20,962 bases of DNA from assembly GCA_900547035.1 (NCBI GenBank), contig URFM01000055.1, positions 1-20,962 on the forward strand, in the 5' to 3' direction. The stretch comes from an uncultured Clostridium sp. GTDB taxonomy: Bacteria > Bacillota > Clostridia > Lachnospirales > Lachnospiraceae. Position 1 is the first letter of the stretch. Every line of letters begins with the position of its first letter. Shown one piece after another: positions 14,103 to 20,962 of this stretch. The position numbers and the translations under genes were made by a program. The notes under the pieces are model-generated. The model saw only the letters and a list, made by a program, of their open reading frames with translations. It made no database searches and was not told the origin of the DNA.

Positions 14103-15029
14103 TTACTTTAACAGCTCTTTGCTCTTGGCAACGATGTTCTCAGCGGTCAGGCCGTAAGCCTCGAACAGCTGATCCGGCTTGCCGGACTTGCCGAACTTGT
14201 CCTGAATGCCAACCATTGCAAACTTAGCGCCGTCATGTCCCGCCAGAACCTCAGCAACTGCGGAACCCAGTCCGCCGATTACGGAGTGCTCCTCTGCTGT
14301 AATAATAGCCTTGCAGGTCTGGTTCATCTTTAAGATGATCTCGGAATCAATGGGCTTAATGGTGTGCATATTCACAACCGCAGCGCTGATTCCCTCCTTC
14401 TCCAGCATCTCGGCAGCAGCCAGCGCTCTGGAAATCATCAGTCCGCAGGAAATGATGCATACGTCGTTTCCTTCCTTCATCACATTGGCCTTGCCGGGGA
14501 TAAAGGGAGTATCCGCAGTCGTGATATCATCGCAAACCGGTCTCGCCACACGGATGTAAACCGGTCCGTTGATCTCAGCCGCAGCCATAACGGCTTTCTC
14601 GGTCTCTGCGGGATCGCAGGGAACAAAGATGGTCATATGAGGCATCTCTCTCATCAGGGCAATGTCCTCGATGGACTGATGGCTTCCGCCGTCCTCACCT
14701 ACGGACAATCCGGAGTGAGAGAATCCGAACTTCACATTGCAGTTGGTGTACGCGATGGAGTTACGAATCTGCTCATAAGCACGTCCGGCTCCGAACAGAG
14801 CGAAGGTGCTGGCGAAGGGGATGTAGCCGGTGTGCGCGAAGCCGGCGGCTGCGCACATCATATTTGCCTCCGCAATACCCATGTTGAAATGACGATCCGG
14901 GAATTTCTCCTTAAACATACAGGTCTGAGTAGCATGAGCCAGGTCGGCGTCCAGAACTACTACCTTATCGTTTTTCTCACCTAATTTAACCAGTGCTTCA
15001 CCGTAAGCAACTCTTAAAGACTTTCCCAT
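14103..15029 (-). CDS. tktB: transketolase, C-terminal subunit (split transketolase)
   Basis: A 308-residue subunit with the pyrimidine-binding and C-terminal domains. The catalytic glutamate that activates thiamine diphosphate is Glu54 (MGIAEANMM). The donor-site loop SHSGLSVGEDGGSHQS has His105, Asp113 and His117, and a late arginine is in VYIRVARP. Together with the next subunit it forms the active enzyme, which moves two-carbon ketol units between sugar phosphates. AGGAGGTGT lies inside the end of the N-subunit gene, four bases apart, so the two are co-translated. The loop wording (FGFSHSGL, DADLAHATQT) differs from the commoner clostridial housekeeping form (roughly ATHAGI, DADL-AAT), which allows but does not prove a dedicated substrate. 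Confidence 0.92.
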   Translation of the reverse strand: MGKSLRVAYGEALVKLGEKNDKVVVLDADLAHATQTCMFKEKFPDRHFNMGIAEANMMCAAAGFAHTGYIPFASTFALFGAGRAYEQIRNSIAYTNCNVKFGFSHSGLSVGEDGGSHQSIEDIALMREMPHMTIFVPCDPAETEKAVMAAAEINGPVYIRVARPVCDDITTADTPFIPGKANVMKEGNDVCIISCGLMISRALAAAEMLEKEGISAAVVNMHTIKPIDSEIILKMNQTCKAIITAEEHSVIGGLGSAVAEVLAGHDGAKFAMVGIQDKFGKSGKPDQLFEAYGLTAENIVAKSKELLK

Positions 15030-15033
15030 TGTA

Positions 15034-15831
15034 TTACACCTCCTGCTCTTTCAGCGCTTTCTCAAACTGCTCTTTGTTCATGGGTGAACCATGCCAGCCG
15101 AACTCGTTTTCCATGAAGGAAACGCCCTTACCCTTGATGGTCTCGCAGCAGATGAATTTCGGCTTTCCGTGTACCGGAGTCTTCAGAGCTTTTACAATTG
15201 CATCAATATCATGTCCGTCTACCTTAAAGCACTCAAATCCGAATGCTTCGAATTTCTTAACAATATCGCCCAGTCCCATAACCTGATCGTTGCTTCCGTC
15301 GATCTGAAGGCCATTGTGGTCCAGCATGAAGGTCAGGTTGTCCAGCTTGTAATGAGAAGCTGCCATAGCTGCCTCCCAAACCAGTCCCTCCTGGCACTCG
15401 CCATCGCCCAGAACGGAGTATACATGGTACTTTGCGCCAGCATGCTTTGCTGCCAGAGCCAGACCCATAGCCAGGGAAGCGCCCTGTCCAAGGGAACCGG
15501 TATTCATATCAACGCCGGGAGTCTTATTGCAGTCCGGATGTCCCTGAAGATGACTGTCAATCTGACGAAGATTTGCCAGATCTTCCTTGGGGAAGTATCC
15601 CAGGTCAGCCAGGATGGCGTACAGAGTGGGGCATGCATGGCCTTTGCTCAAAACGAAACGGTCACGGTTCGGGTCTTTGGGATTCTTGGGATCTACCTTC
15701 ATTACCTCATAATAAAGAGCCATCAGCATCTCTACGCAGGACAGAGACCCGCCCGGATGTCCTGACTGGCAGGCATATAACATTTTAAGTATTTCAGCCC
15801 GCAATTCTTTTGCTTTCTTCTCATACTGCAT
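15034..15831 (-). CDS. tktA: transketolase, N-terminal subunit (split transketolase)
   Basis: A 265-residue subunit with the thiamine-diphosphate pyrophosphate-binding domain. The ThDP/magnesium motif is GDGECQEGLVWEAA, followed 29 residues after GDG (142-144) by Asn173 (LDHNGLQ). Other active-site landmarks are His25 (QSGHPGGS), His65 (SKGHACPT), His98 (LQGHPDCNKTPGVDMNTGSL) and a terminal His in FGWHGSPMNKE. The start follows AAAGGAGG by ten bases. It lies 16 bases after the permease gene, so import and carbon shuffling are under one transcript. Split transketolases are common in Clostridia and Archaea, and are also known in catabolic clusters for apiose (AptAB) and sulfoquinovose (SqwGH); the present one is not assigned to either. 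Confidence 0.93.
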   Translation of the reverse strand: MQYEKKAKELRAEILKMLYACQSGHPGGSLSCVEMLMALYYEVMKVDPKNPKDPNRDRFVLSKGHACPTLYAILADLGYFPKEDLANLRQIDSHLQGHPDCNKTPGVDMNTGSLGQGASLAMGLALAAKHAGAKYHVYSVLGDGECQEGLVWEAAMAASHYKLDNLTFMLDHNGLQIDGSNDQVMGLGDIVKKFEAFGFECFKVDGHDIDAIVKALKTPVHGKPKFICCETIKGKGVSFMENEFGWHGSPMNKEQFEKALKEQEV

Positions 15832-15847
15832 AATAATTTTTCCTCCT

Positions 15848-16684
15848 TTAACCTTTTACAGCTCCGGCTGTTAAGCCTTCTACTAAACGTTTCTGCGCGA
15901 AGAAGAACATGATACACACTGGAATTATAGTTAAAATACCTCCTGCTGTCAACAGATCCCATTGAACGCCCAGCTGGCCGATCAGGCTCTTTAACGCAAC
16001 AGGGATAGTACGTGTATCCGTATTGGTAAACATCATGGCAAATGTATATTCATTCCATGACTGCATAAAAATGTAAACTCCGGTTGCTACCATACAGGGT
16101 CCGAGGATCGGAAGAATAATCTTCACAAAGGCTCCGCCTCTGTTGCAGCCGTCTACCAGAGCCGCTTCCTCCAAAGACATAGGCAGGTCGTTTAAGAAGC
16201 CCAGCAGCAGCCATACGGAGAAGGGAATGGTAAATGTGGTATAAGCCAGTACCAGAGATGTAGGATTATACAGCAGTCCCAGGGTGCGCATGATGGTATA
16301 CAAAGGAATCAAAAGCAGCACGGTAGGGAACATGTTGTTGCAGAGGAAGATGCTCATCAGCGTCTTACGTCCTGCGAAGTGATATCTGGAAAACGCATAG
16401 GCGGCCAGAGTGGAAGAGGTCAGGGACACCAATGTGGTAGCCACCGCCACAATCAGGCTGTTTTTCAGCGCTTCCATGAAGTTCACGGTGGTAGTGAACA
16501 GTTTGCCGTAAGCATCAAACGTAATATGCTGAGGCCAGTATGTAACCACCGCTCCATAAAGCTCATCTTCCGGCTTTACAGAAGTCACAAATGTCCAATA
16601 GAAGGGGAACAGGATAAACACCATGATCACCAGCAGCGGAAGATATAAGCATACAAGGCGTTTCGCAAAAGATTCTTTCTTCAT
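15848..16684 (-). CDS. carbohydrate ABC transporter permease, MalG/AraQ type
   Basis: A 278-residue permease with six membrane segments. The ATPase-contact EAA loop reads EEAALVDGCNRGGAFVKIIL (about residues 168-187), with Pro-rich ILPILGP after it. N-terminal YWTFVTSVKPEDELYG is a typical periplasm-facing region of the MalG family. It lies four bases after the partner permease. No ATP-binding protein gene is in the operon; in Firmicutes such CUT1 importers usually share an MsmX/MsmK-like ATPase encoded elsewhere. Confidence 0.93.
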   Translation of the reverse strand: MKKESFAKRLVCLYLPLLVIMVFILFPFYWTFVTSVKPEDELYGAVVTYWPQHITFDAYGKLFTTTVNFMEALKNSLIVAVATTLVSLTSSTLAAYAFSRYHFAGRKTLMSIFLCNNMFPTVLLLIPLYTIMRTLGLLYNPTSLVLAYTTFTIPFSVWLLLGFLNDLPMSLEEAALVDGCNRGGAFVKIILPILGPCMVATGVYIFMQSWNEYTFAMMFTNTDTRTIPVALKSLIGQLGVQWDLLTAGGILTIIPVCIMFFFAQKRLVEGLTAGAVKG

Positions 16685-16688
16685 ATCC

Positions 16689-17564
16689 TTATTTCTCCTC
16701 TCTAAAGTTCATTTTCAGATACGGGATGGCAACTAACAGAAGCAGCAGCGTCATCAGCAGAGCCATTGCGGAGGCGTAGCCCAAATTCAGAGCATTACCC
16801 TGGTTGTAAATGTAAACGCTCAGAGTCTGAGTGGAGTAAGCAGGTCCTCCGGAGGTCATGTTGAAGATCACGTCCACTGAGTTGGCAACCCAGATAATAC
16901 GCAGCAGACCAGTTACAAAAATCGTATTCTTGATGGAAGGAATCGTTACATAAATTAATTTCTGCCACGGAGTAGCTCCGTCAATATCAGCGGCCTCATA
17001 CATTTCCGTAGATACGCCCTGAAGAGCTGCCAGAAGCATAAGGGCGAAGAACGGAATTCCCTGCCAGATAATCGTCACAATGACGCTTGGAAACGCTGTG
17101 GTTACCTGAGACAGGAAGGGTATCTTCGTTGTAATCAGATGGAGCTTCAGCAAAATGTCATTGATAACACCGGAGTTTCCATCGTACATCCAGCGCCACA
17201 TCAGACCGATCAGAACACCGGGGGTTACCCAGGGAATCATGCTGACCGCACGAATCGGACCGCGTCCTTTAAACTTCTTGTTTAACAGCAGGGCCAGAAT
17301 AAATCCAAACAGGAACTGGAAGCCCACGCCGAAGATTACCCATACCAGAGTTCTCCATAAAGCGTTCCAAAACAGCGGATCGCTGAATGCCTCCATATAA
17401 TTTGCCACGCCGTTGAATCCGATCTCTTTGGGCCGGCGCAGATCGTAATTCTGGAAACTCATGAGAATTGCGTTGATAACCGGAACGAATACTACGCAAA
17501 GTATAATCAGCACAGCCGGTGCTACCAGCAAATACGGCCATATTGTCGTTCGCTTTTTGACCAT
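16689..17564 (-). CDS. carbohydrate ABC transporter permease, MalF/UgpA type
   Basis: A 291-residue permease with six membrane segments. It starts VKKRTTIWPYLLVAPAV, the usual UgpA-like beginning, and has the EAA loop YEAADIDGATPWQKLIYVTI (about residues 189-208). The partner of the MalG-type permease that follows. GGGGG lies nine bases before the ATG, a weaker site than those of most neighbours. It is separated from the binding-protein gene by 291 bases of structured non-coding sequence, which may reduce permease expression relative to the binding protein. Confidence 0.93.
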   Translation of the reverse strand: MVKKRTTIWPYLLVAPAVLIILCVVFVPVINAILMSFQNYDLRRPKEIGFNGVANYMEAFSDPLFWNALWRTLVWVIFGVGFQFLFGFILALLLNKKFKGRGPIRAVSMIPWVTPGVLIGLMWRWMYDGNSGVINDILLKLHLITTKIPFLSQVTTAFPSVIVTIIWQGIPFFALMLLAALQGVSTEMYEAADIDGATPWQKLIYVTIPSIKNTIFVTGLLRIIWVANSVDVIFNMTSGGPAYSTQTLSVYIYNQGNALNLGYASAMALLMTLLLLLVAIPYLKMNFREEK

Positions 17565-17855
17565 TGGCGATTTTCCCCCTTCTTTTATTGATCAATCTCT
17601 CCCGAAGGCAGCGAGCCAATGTCAAAGGCCTGCTTCGGTGATACCGCGCGGGAGCTGAAAAGCCCTGTTTTTGGGCGCAAAATCCCCGCAGCCCGCCGCG
17701 CGTTCAAATTTCATTCAATTTGATGCCCTGCAGCTTGCTGCGGGGTAGTTGTTCTGATCCCGGGACTTCCTGAACGAAAACCCCTTCGGGATACCGCTAC
17801 AATCTACACAAACAATCCGGGGCGGCGGGCTTCAAGCTGCGCCGCCCGAACATCT
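17565..17855 (-). other. structured 291-base non-coding intercistronic region
   Basis: There is no credible gene here. I see a GC-rich stem-loop nine bases after the binding-protein stop (GGGCGGCG 17820-17827 with CGCCGCCC 17840-17847, inner GCTT/AAGC). A long-range stem (CCCCGCAGC 17684-17692 with GCTGCGGGG 17737-17745) encloses a second perfect hairpin (TCAAATT 17704-17710 with AATTTGA 17717-17723). A third small hairpin (GCCC 17662-17665 with GGGC 17673-17676) is followed on the minus strand by a TTTT run. Two near-identical 14-15-base direct repeats, CTTCGGTGATACCGC (17633-17647) and CTTCGGGATACCGC (17784-17797), differ by one base insertion. The likely role is mRNA stabilisation or partial termination that favours the binding protein, but a regulatory RNA element is possible. 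Confidence 0.6.
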
Positions 17856-19181
17856 TTACTGATACAGGCCGTCCTGTAAGGTCTGCATACACTGCTCGGC
17901 AGTGATTCCACCGCTCAGGGCCTGAGCTACGGTGTTGGGCCAGATGGTGGATACCCACTCGGTTGTGGTGTCCAGGATGGGCAGAATGCCTGCATAGCTC
18001 TGTCCCTCGATGGAAGCCTTCATAAAGCGGTTGTTCTGGAAGAAGTCGGTCTCCTGTAAGGTCTTGCTGACCGGAACGTTTCCAGTACCTTCACACCACA
18101 TCTTCTGGCCTTCGCCGGTTGCCAGATAGGAAACCCACTCAAAGGCTGCTTCCTTGTTCTCGCAGGACTCGAAGATAACCGTCTCGGTGTCGCCCATAGA
18201 GGTCCACTGTCCCTCGCCTGCGGGGAACGCAAATGCGGATACGTCATCACCGAAGGTAGCTTCCATATCAGCGGAAGATCCGGTGTGGTGAATGGTCATA
18301 GCGGTTAAGCCGGACTTAAAGTTCGCGATGATCTCGTTGAAGCCGTCGGAGGTAGCCGTCGGAGGAACGTATCCCTTCTGATAGATGTCGATGAAGTCCT
18401 GCATACCCTGAACAGCCTCAGGAGTGGTCAGATCCTCAAAGCTGCCGCCTCTGCCGTAGATGAAGCTTCCCCAGGGCTCCTGTCCGCCGGTTGCTCCTCT
18501 CATACCGAAGCCGTATACATCGGTCTGTCCGTCGCCGTTGGTATCCATAGTACACTTCTCAATCGCCTGCAGGAATTCCTCATAGGTAGTAGGTACTTCG
18601 ATTCCTGCCTGCTCAAAGTAGGAAGGTCTGTAGTAAACATACAGAACCTGAATGTTCCAAGGCATTACATACATGGCGTCCTCACTGCCGCCAGCTTCTT
18701 TCATGATATTGTAGATGTTCTCATCGATATCATCCTTGTCCTCCCAGTTCTCGATGAAGGGGGTCAGGTCGGCCAGCAGATCGTTGTTTACAAACAGCGG
18801 GGTGGAAGTCAGCTTCCAGGTCGCGCAGTCGATATCTCCGCCGCCCATCTTAGCGTTGAACAGGTTCTCAGAATATGCGCCGCCGTCCCAGGGGCTCTCC
18901 TCTGCCACTACGGTGATTCCCTTGCCGTTCTCCGCGTTGAACTTCGCAACGATATCCTGCATCAGCTGGGAATACTCGGTGTTATCTGCCCAATAGCGGA
19001 AATTAATGGTAACACCCTCGGTAGAACCGCTGTCGGCAGCTCCCTCGTCAGCCGTATCTCCGCTGTCTGCTGCTGCCTCAGTCTCTCCGCTGCCGGAAGA
19101 GCATGCGGTCAGAGCGCCTGCAGCCATCAGAGCAGCCATGGTCACTGCCACTGCCTTTTTTGCCAAATGTCTTTTTTTCAT
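17856..19181 (-). CDS. extracellular sugar-binding lipoprotein (ABC family 1)
   Basis: The protein is 441 residues. A lipoprotein signal peptide (MKKRHLAKKAVAVTMAALM, then AAGALTAC) has a lipobox LTAC with Cys27 as the lipidated residue, followed by a Ser/Gly/Glu/Asp-rich linker to about residue 55. The rest is the UgpB/MalE-like fold (INFRYWADNTEYSQL; WDGGAYSENLFNAKMGGGDID; VPTTYEEFLQAIEKC; TDVYGFGMRGATGGQEPWGS; FKSGLTAMTIHHTGS; EWVSYLATGEGQKMW). I chose the ATG at 19181 because GGAGGAAAG precedes it and a proper signal peptide starts there; the frame extends 14 residues further upstream. The ATGA overlap with the gntR stop couples the two. It delivers a mono- or oligosaccharide to the two permeases; the identity is not readable. 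Confidence 0.94.
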   Translation of the reverse strand: MKKRHLAKKAVAVTMAALMAAGALTACSSGSGETEAAADSGDTADEGAADSGSTEGVTINFRYWADNTEYSQLMQDIVAKFNAENGKGITVVAEESPWDGGAYSENLFNAKMGGGDIDCATWKLTSTPLFVNNDLLADLTPFIENWEDKDDIDENIYNIMKEAGGSEDAMYVMPWNIQVLYVYYRPSYFEQAGIEVPTTYEEFLQAIEKCTMDTNGDGQTDVYGFGMRGATGGQEPWGSFIYGRGGSFEDLTTPEAVQGMQDFIDIYQKGYVPPTATSDGFNEIIANFKSGLTAMTIHHTGSSADMEATFGDDVSAFAFPAGEGQWTSMGDTETVIFESCENKEAAFEWVSYLATGEGQKMWCEGTGNVPVSKTLQETDFFQNNRFMKASIEGQSYAGILPILDTTTEWVSTIWPNTVAQALSGGITAEQCMQTLQDGLYQ

Positions 19182-19885
19182 TTTCTTTCCTCCGTTTCCT
19201 TCATATAATTCAAAGTCTCCCACGCATGGCGCTCAGCCATAAATTTTGCCTCGATTACGTTGCCCTCTGAAATGGCTTTGCAAATCCCGGCATGACAGAC
19301 CTTTGCCCGTTTAAAACTGTCCTGGTCGTCGTGGTTCTCTCCATGACTGCGCCGAATGGACTCGATGATAATGGGCACAACCCGAACCAGCACGTCGTTG
19401 TGGGTACATTCCGCGACCGCGGTGTGGAACTGCACATCCAGTTCCGCAGCGGCGGGGCTGTTGATCTCGCTTTTTTCCATCTCCCAGACCATCCGCTCCA
19501 GATTCTTCACATCTCCCGGAGTGGCTCTCTGGGCCGCCAGACCAGCAATTTCCGGCTCCAGCAGCATACGGGTTTCAAACAGATTCTCCAGAAGCTTTTC
19601 CTGATTGGTAAAATGGAGCCCCAGGGGATCTTCCCCGATCCCTGTCCCCGCGCTGACAAATGTACCGCTGCCTTGACGGATGACCACAACGTTTTCCGCC
19701 CTCAGAAACTTCATGGCCTCTCTCAAAGTGGAGCGGCTGACTCCAAACCGTTCTGCCAGTTCCGTCTCTGTGGGAAGCCTGTCCCCCGGCTTCATATCCC
19801 TCTGGATAATCATGGTTTTAACCTTCTGGGCGGTGGCCATGGGAAGTACATCTGAGCCTCGGTAACTACGCATATCATTTCTCAT
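19178..19885 (-). CDS. GntR-family regulator, FadR subfamily, first gene of the sugar operon
   Basis: The protein is 235 residues: winged helix (AQKVKTMIIQRDMKPGDRL, then PTETELAERFGVSRSTLREAM and RQGSGTFVS, about residues 19-80) and FCD ligand domain with the Asp/His pair in AAELDVQFHTAVAEC and a late His in HAGICKAIS and ERHAWETL. The start at 19885 has GGGGGAG six bases upstream; the codons at 19873 and 19878-proximal positions lack a better site. The stop overlaps the start of the binding-protein gene by four bases (ATGA). A 14-base palindrome exactly fills the centre of its promoter spacer, so autorepression relieved by a sugar acid or sugar phosphate is the likely mode. Confidence 0.93.
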   Translation of the reverse strand: MRNDMRSYRGSDVLPMATAQKVKTMIIQRDMKPGDRLPTETELAERFGVSRSTLREAMKFLRAENVVVIRQGSGTFVSAGTGIGEDPLGLHFTNQEKLLENLFETRMLLEPEIAGLAAQRATPGDVKNLERMVWEMEKSEINSPAAAELDVQFHTAVAECTHNDVLVRVVPIIIESIRRSHGENHDDQDSFKRAKVCHAGICKAISEGNVIEAKFMAERHAWETLNYMKETEERK

Positions 19886-19994
19886 CGGTCTCTCCCCCTT
19901 TCCCCTGAGAAGGCGGCAATCTTCGTCATTTTACCCTTGAAATTCCTTCTGCATGAAGCTGTTCATTGGTTGTTTTGCTATATCGTCTGTCCAT

Positions 19995-20023
19995 ATAATA
20001 GCACATCATATGATGTTTGTAAA
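19995..20023 (-). promoter_or_regulatory. operon promoter with embedded 14-base palindromic operator
   Basis: On the minus strand -35 TTTACA (20018-20023), 17-base spacer, extended -10 TGC-TATTAT (hexamer 19995-20000). The perfect palindrome ACATCATATGATGT (20003-20016) lies wholly between the two hexamers. GntR/FadR regulators typically bind such short palindromes and the regulator is the first gene of the transcript. The leader to the gntR start is about 100 bases. Confidence 0.82.
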
Positions 20024-20110
20024 TAGCAAATTCACGTTTTTTTTAATATTATTCCTTATCTCATTAAGATTTATAGCAATTTTCCCCATATTTTTTACTT
20101 TTTACCCCAA

Positions 20111-20155
20111 AAAAGGTCTGACCTTTTGACCGATTTATACACGAATTCGTATGCT
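20111..20155 (+). promoter_or_regulatory. possible distal promoter with two palindromes
   Basis: AAAAGGTC-T-GACCTTTT (20111-20127) is a perfect 17-base palindrome and ACGAATTCGT (20141-20150) a perfect 10-base one. A possible promoter runs through them: -35 TTGACC (20126-20131), 18-base spacer, -10 TATGCT (20150-20155). Bound regulator would cover both elements. The palindromes are certain, the promoter is tentative. The rest of the 19886-20360 gap is A/T-rich with the two other promoters and nothing else that I recognise. Confidence 0.45.
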
Positions 20156-20290
20156 CTTTTATGGTTTTACATGAATATCGCTTGATTTTTACAGTTTTTT
20201 ACTATCAATGTCGATTGTATATTTTGCCCAAGAAAACAACGAAAATTCCAGATATATCAACCAATTTTAATGCATTTCTCCCAACTTTCA

Positions 20291-20319
20291 TTGACTCGGC
20301 TTGAACAGATTGCTATAAT
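20291..20319 (+). promoter_or_regulatory. promoter of the second LacI-family gene
   Basis: -35 TTGACT (20291-20296), 17-base spacer, perfect -10 TATAAT (20314-20319), about 40 bases before the start codon. A strong housekeeping-type promoter. Confidence 0.82.
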
Positions 20320-20360
20320 CTACTTGAATTTAACTATGACTCCCCCCTGAGGAAACGGTT

Positions 20361-20962
20361 ATGAAAGATCACATCACACTCGACAATATTGCCAAAAAAA
20401 CCGGCGTTTCCAGGGCTACTGTTCATCGCGCCCTCCATGGAAAACCTGGCGTTAGTCCAACTGTTGCGGCGGAAATCTGCCGTCTGGCCAGAGAGCTGGG
20501 CTATCAGCCCGCTTCTCCCTCTGCCCTGGGCAGATCTCCCCGGACGATCGTGGCAGCCTTTCCGGAAAGCGTTGGAGACAACCGGCATTTTTACTCTCAG
20601 CTTTGGCTGGGATTGCGAAGCTGTCTGGAGGAACTGTCCGCCTATCACCTGGATGTAAGGGAGGTTCCTTATGGAGACGGCAGCGAGGACGGTTTTCCCG
20701 CCAGACTGAAGGGGATTCTGAAGGAAACCGGGGGCGCCATTGACGGTCTGATTACCGGAGGGCGGATTTTCAAAGAGGGCTTTGCCATGCTCCACCATCT
20801 GAGCGCCTCCGGCGTCCCGGTAGTTCTGGTAACAGAAGATGACCCGGAAGGGGAATACCTCTGCTCCATCCAGTCCGACGGTTTTGTGGACGGCCAGATG
20901 GCCGCCGAACTGCTGGTTTCCCAGACCGGTCCCCATCAGTCCATCCTCATGTGCGCCGGGGA
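20361..20962 (+). CDS. LacI-family transcriptional regulator, N-terminal part only
   Basis: The gene runs off the end of the window; 200 codons are visible with no stop. It starts MKDHITLDNIAKKTGVSRAT, the LacI helix-turn-helix (VSRATVHRALHGKPGVSPTV, about residues 16-35), then GYQPASPSALGRSPRTIVAAF (linker and start of the sensor domain; there is no classic hinge-helix AxxL motif after the helix-turn-helix). The periplasmic-binding-like domain follows (FYSQLWLGLRSCLEEL; GAIDGLITGG; GVPVVLVTEDDP; IQSDGFVDGQMAAELL). The AIDGLITGG and DGFVDGQMAAE elements match regulators with sugar-type sensor domains. GAGGAAACGG precedes the ATG at 20361. It is divergent from the sugar ABC operon and could co-regulate it, or control genes downstream of the window. 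Confidence 0.88.
   Translation, partial: MKDHITLDNIAKKTGVSRATVHRALHGKPGVSPTVAAEICRLARELGYQPASPSALGRSPRTIVAAFPESVGDNRHFYSQLWLGLRSCLEELSAYHLDVREVPYGDGSEDGFPARLKGILKETGGAIDGLITGGRIFKEGFAMLHHLSASGVPVVLVTEDDPEGEYLCSIQSDGFVDGQMAAELLVSQTGPHQSILMCAG

Noticed and set aside
14364..15765. Long plus-strand open frames (206 and 224 residues) opposite the transketolase genes
   Set aside because: Antisense shadows of highly conserved coding sequence; no motif and no start signals.
14103..15831. Assignment of the transketolase pair to the apiose (AptAB) or sulfoquinovose (SqwGH) pathway
   Set aside because: The partner kinases, isomerases or sulfonate exporters of those pathways are absent here, and I see no residue that separates these from pentose phosphate enzymes with certainty.
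17565..17855. CRISPR-like or mobile element interpretation of the structured gap
   Set aside because: Only two copies of a short direct repeat, no regular spacing, no transposase and no target-site duplication.

Overview
The window looks like a chromosomal segment of an anaerobic, low-to-mid GC Gram-positive bacterium of the class Clostridia, most likely a gut Lachnospiraceae-type species. The evidence is near-consensus sigma-A promoters, strong AAAGGAGG-type ribosome binding sites, a carbohydrate ABC importer with no dedicated ATPase, a transketolase split into two genes, and many small regulators each next to a transport/catabolism cassette. I see no rRNA, tRNA, insertion sequence, prophage or CRISPR array. 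I cannot name the species.

Layout. (1) 1-2850, minus strand: a split ThrE-type exporter (YjjP-like and YjjB-like subunits), a LacI-family regulator, and the start of an M29-type aminopeptidase whose promoter carries two copies of a TTAGTTAC-N4-GTAAC-type operator. (2) 2910-3420, minus: a short gene of unknown function with its own promoter and terminator. (3) 3554-6142, minus: an RpiB-family isomerase plus an SDR dehydrogenase. These match the streptococcal DhuI/DhuD pair, which converts unsaturated uronate products (from glycosaminoglycans or pectin) toward 2-keto-3-deoxygluconate. A FadR-type GntR regulator with its own terminator lies upstream. (4) 6326-11331: a DeoR regulator (minus) divergent from a three-gene plus-strand operon of MFS transporter, TIM-barrel sugar isomerase/epimerase-like enzyme and sodium:alanine/glycine-type symporter, closed by a perfect 15-bp hairpin. 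(5) 11339-12770, minus: a single acetamidase/formamidase-family gene with a Cys4 insertion. (6) 12777-20023, minus: a large operon gntR - sugar-binding lipoprotein - two permeases - transketolase N - transketolase C - cupin - transaldolase. It is driven by one excellent promoter with a 14-bp palindrome in its spacer. (7) 20111 to the end, plus: a second LacI-family regulator that runs off the window, behind one strong and one possible promoter.

How it works together. The window is a row of independently regulated uptake/catabolism cassettes: five transcription factors (LacI, GntR, DeoR, GntR, LacI) in 21 kb. The most interesting part is cassette 6. It joins a sugar importer to a dedicated non-oxidative pentose-phosphate-type carbon-shuffling set (split transketolase, transaldolase, cupin) but shows no kinase or recognised isomerase, so its substrate and entry route are open. 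It also contains a 291-base, highly structured non-coding stretch between the binding-protein gene and the permease genes. Cassette 4 is a second orphan pathway with a repeated TTCGTT operator-like element around its promoter.
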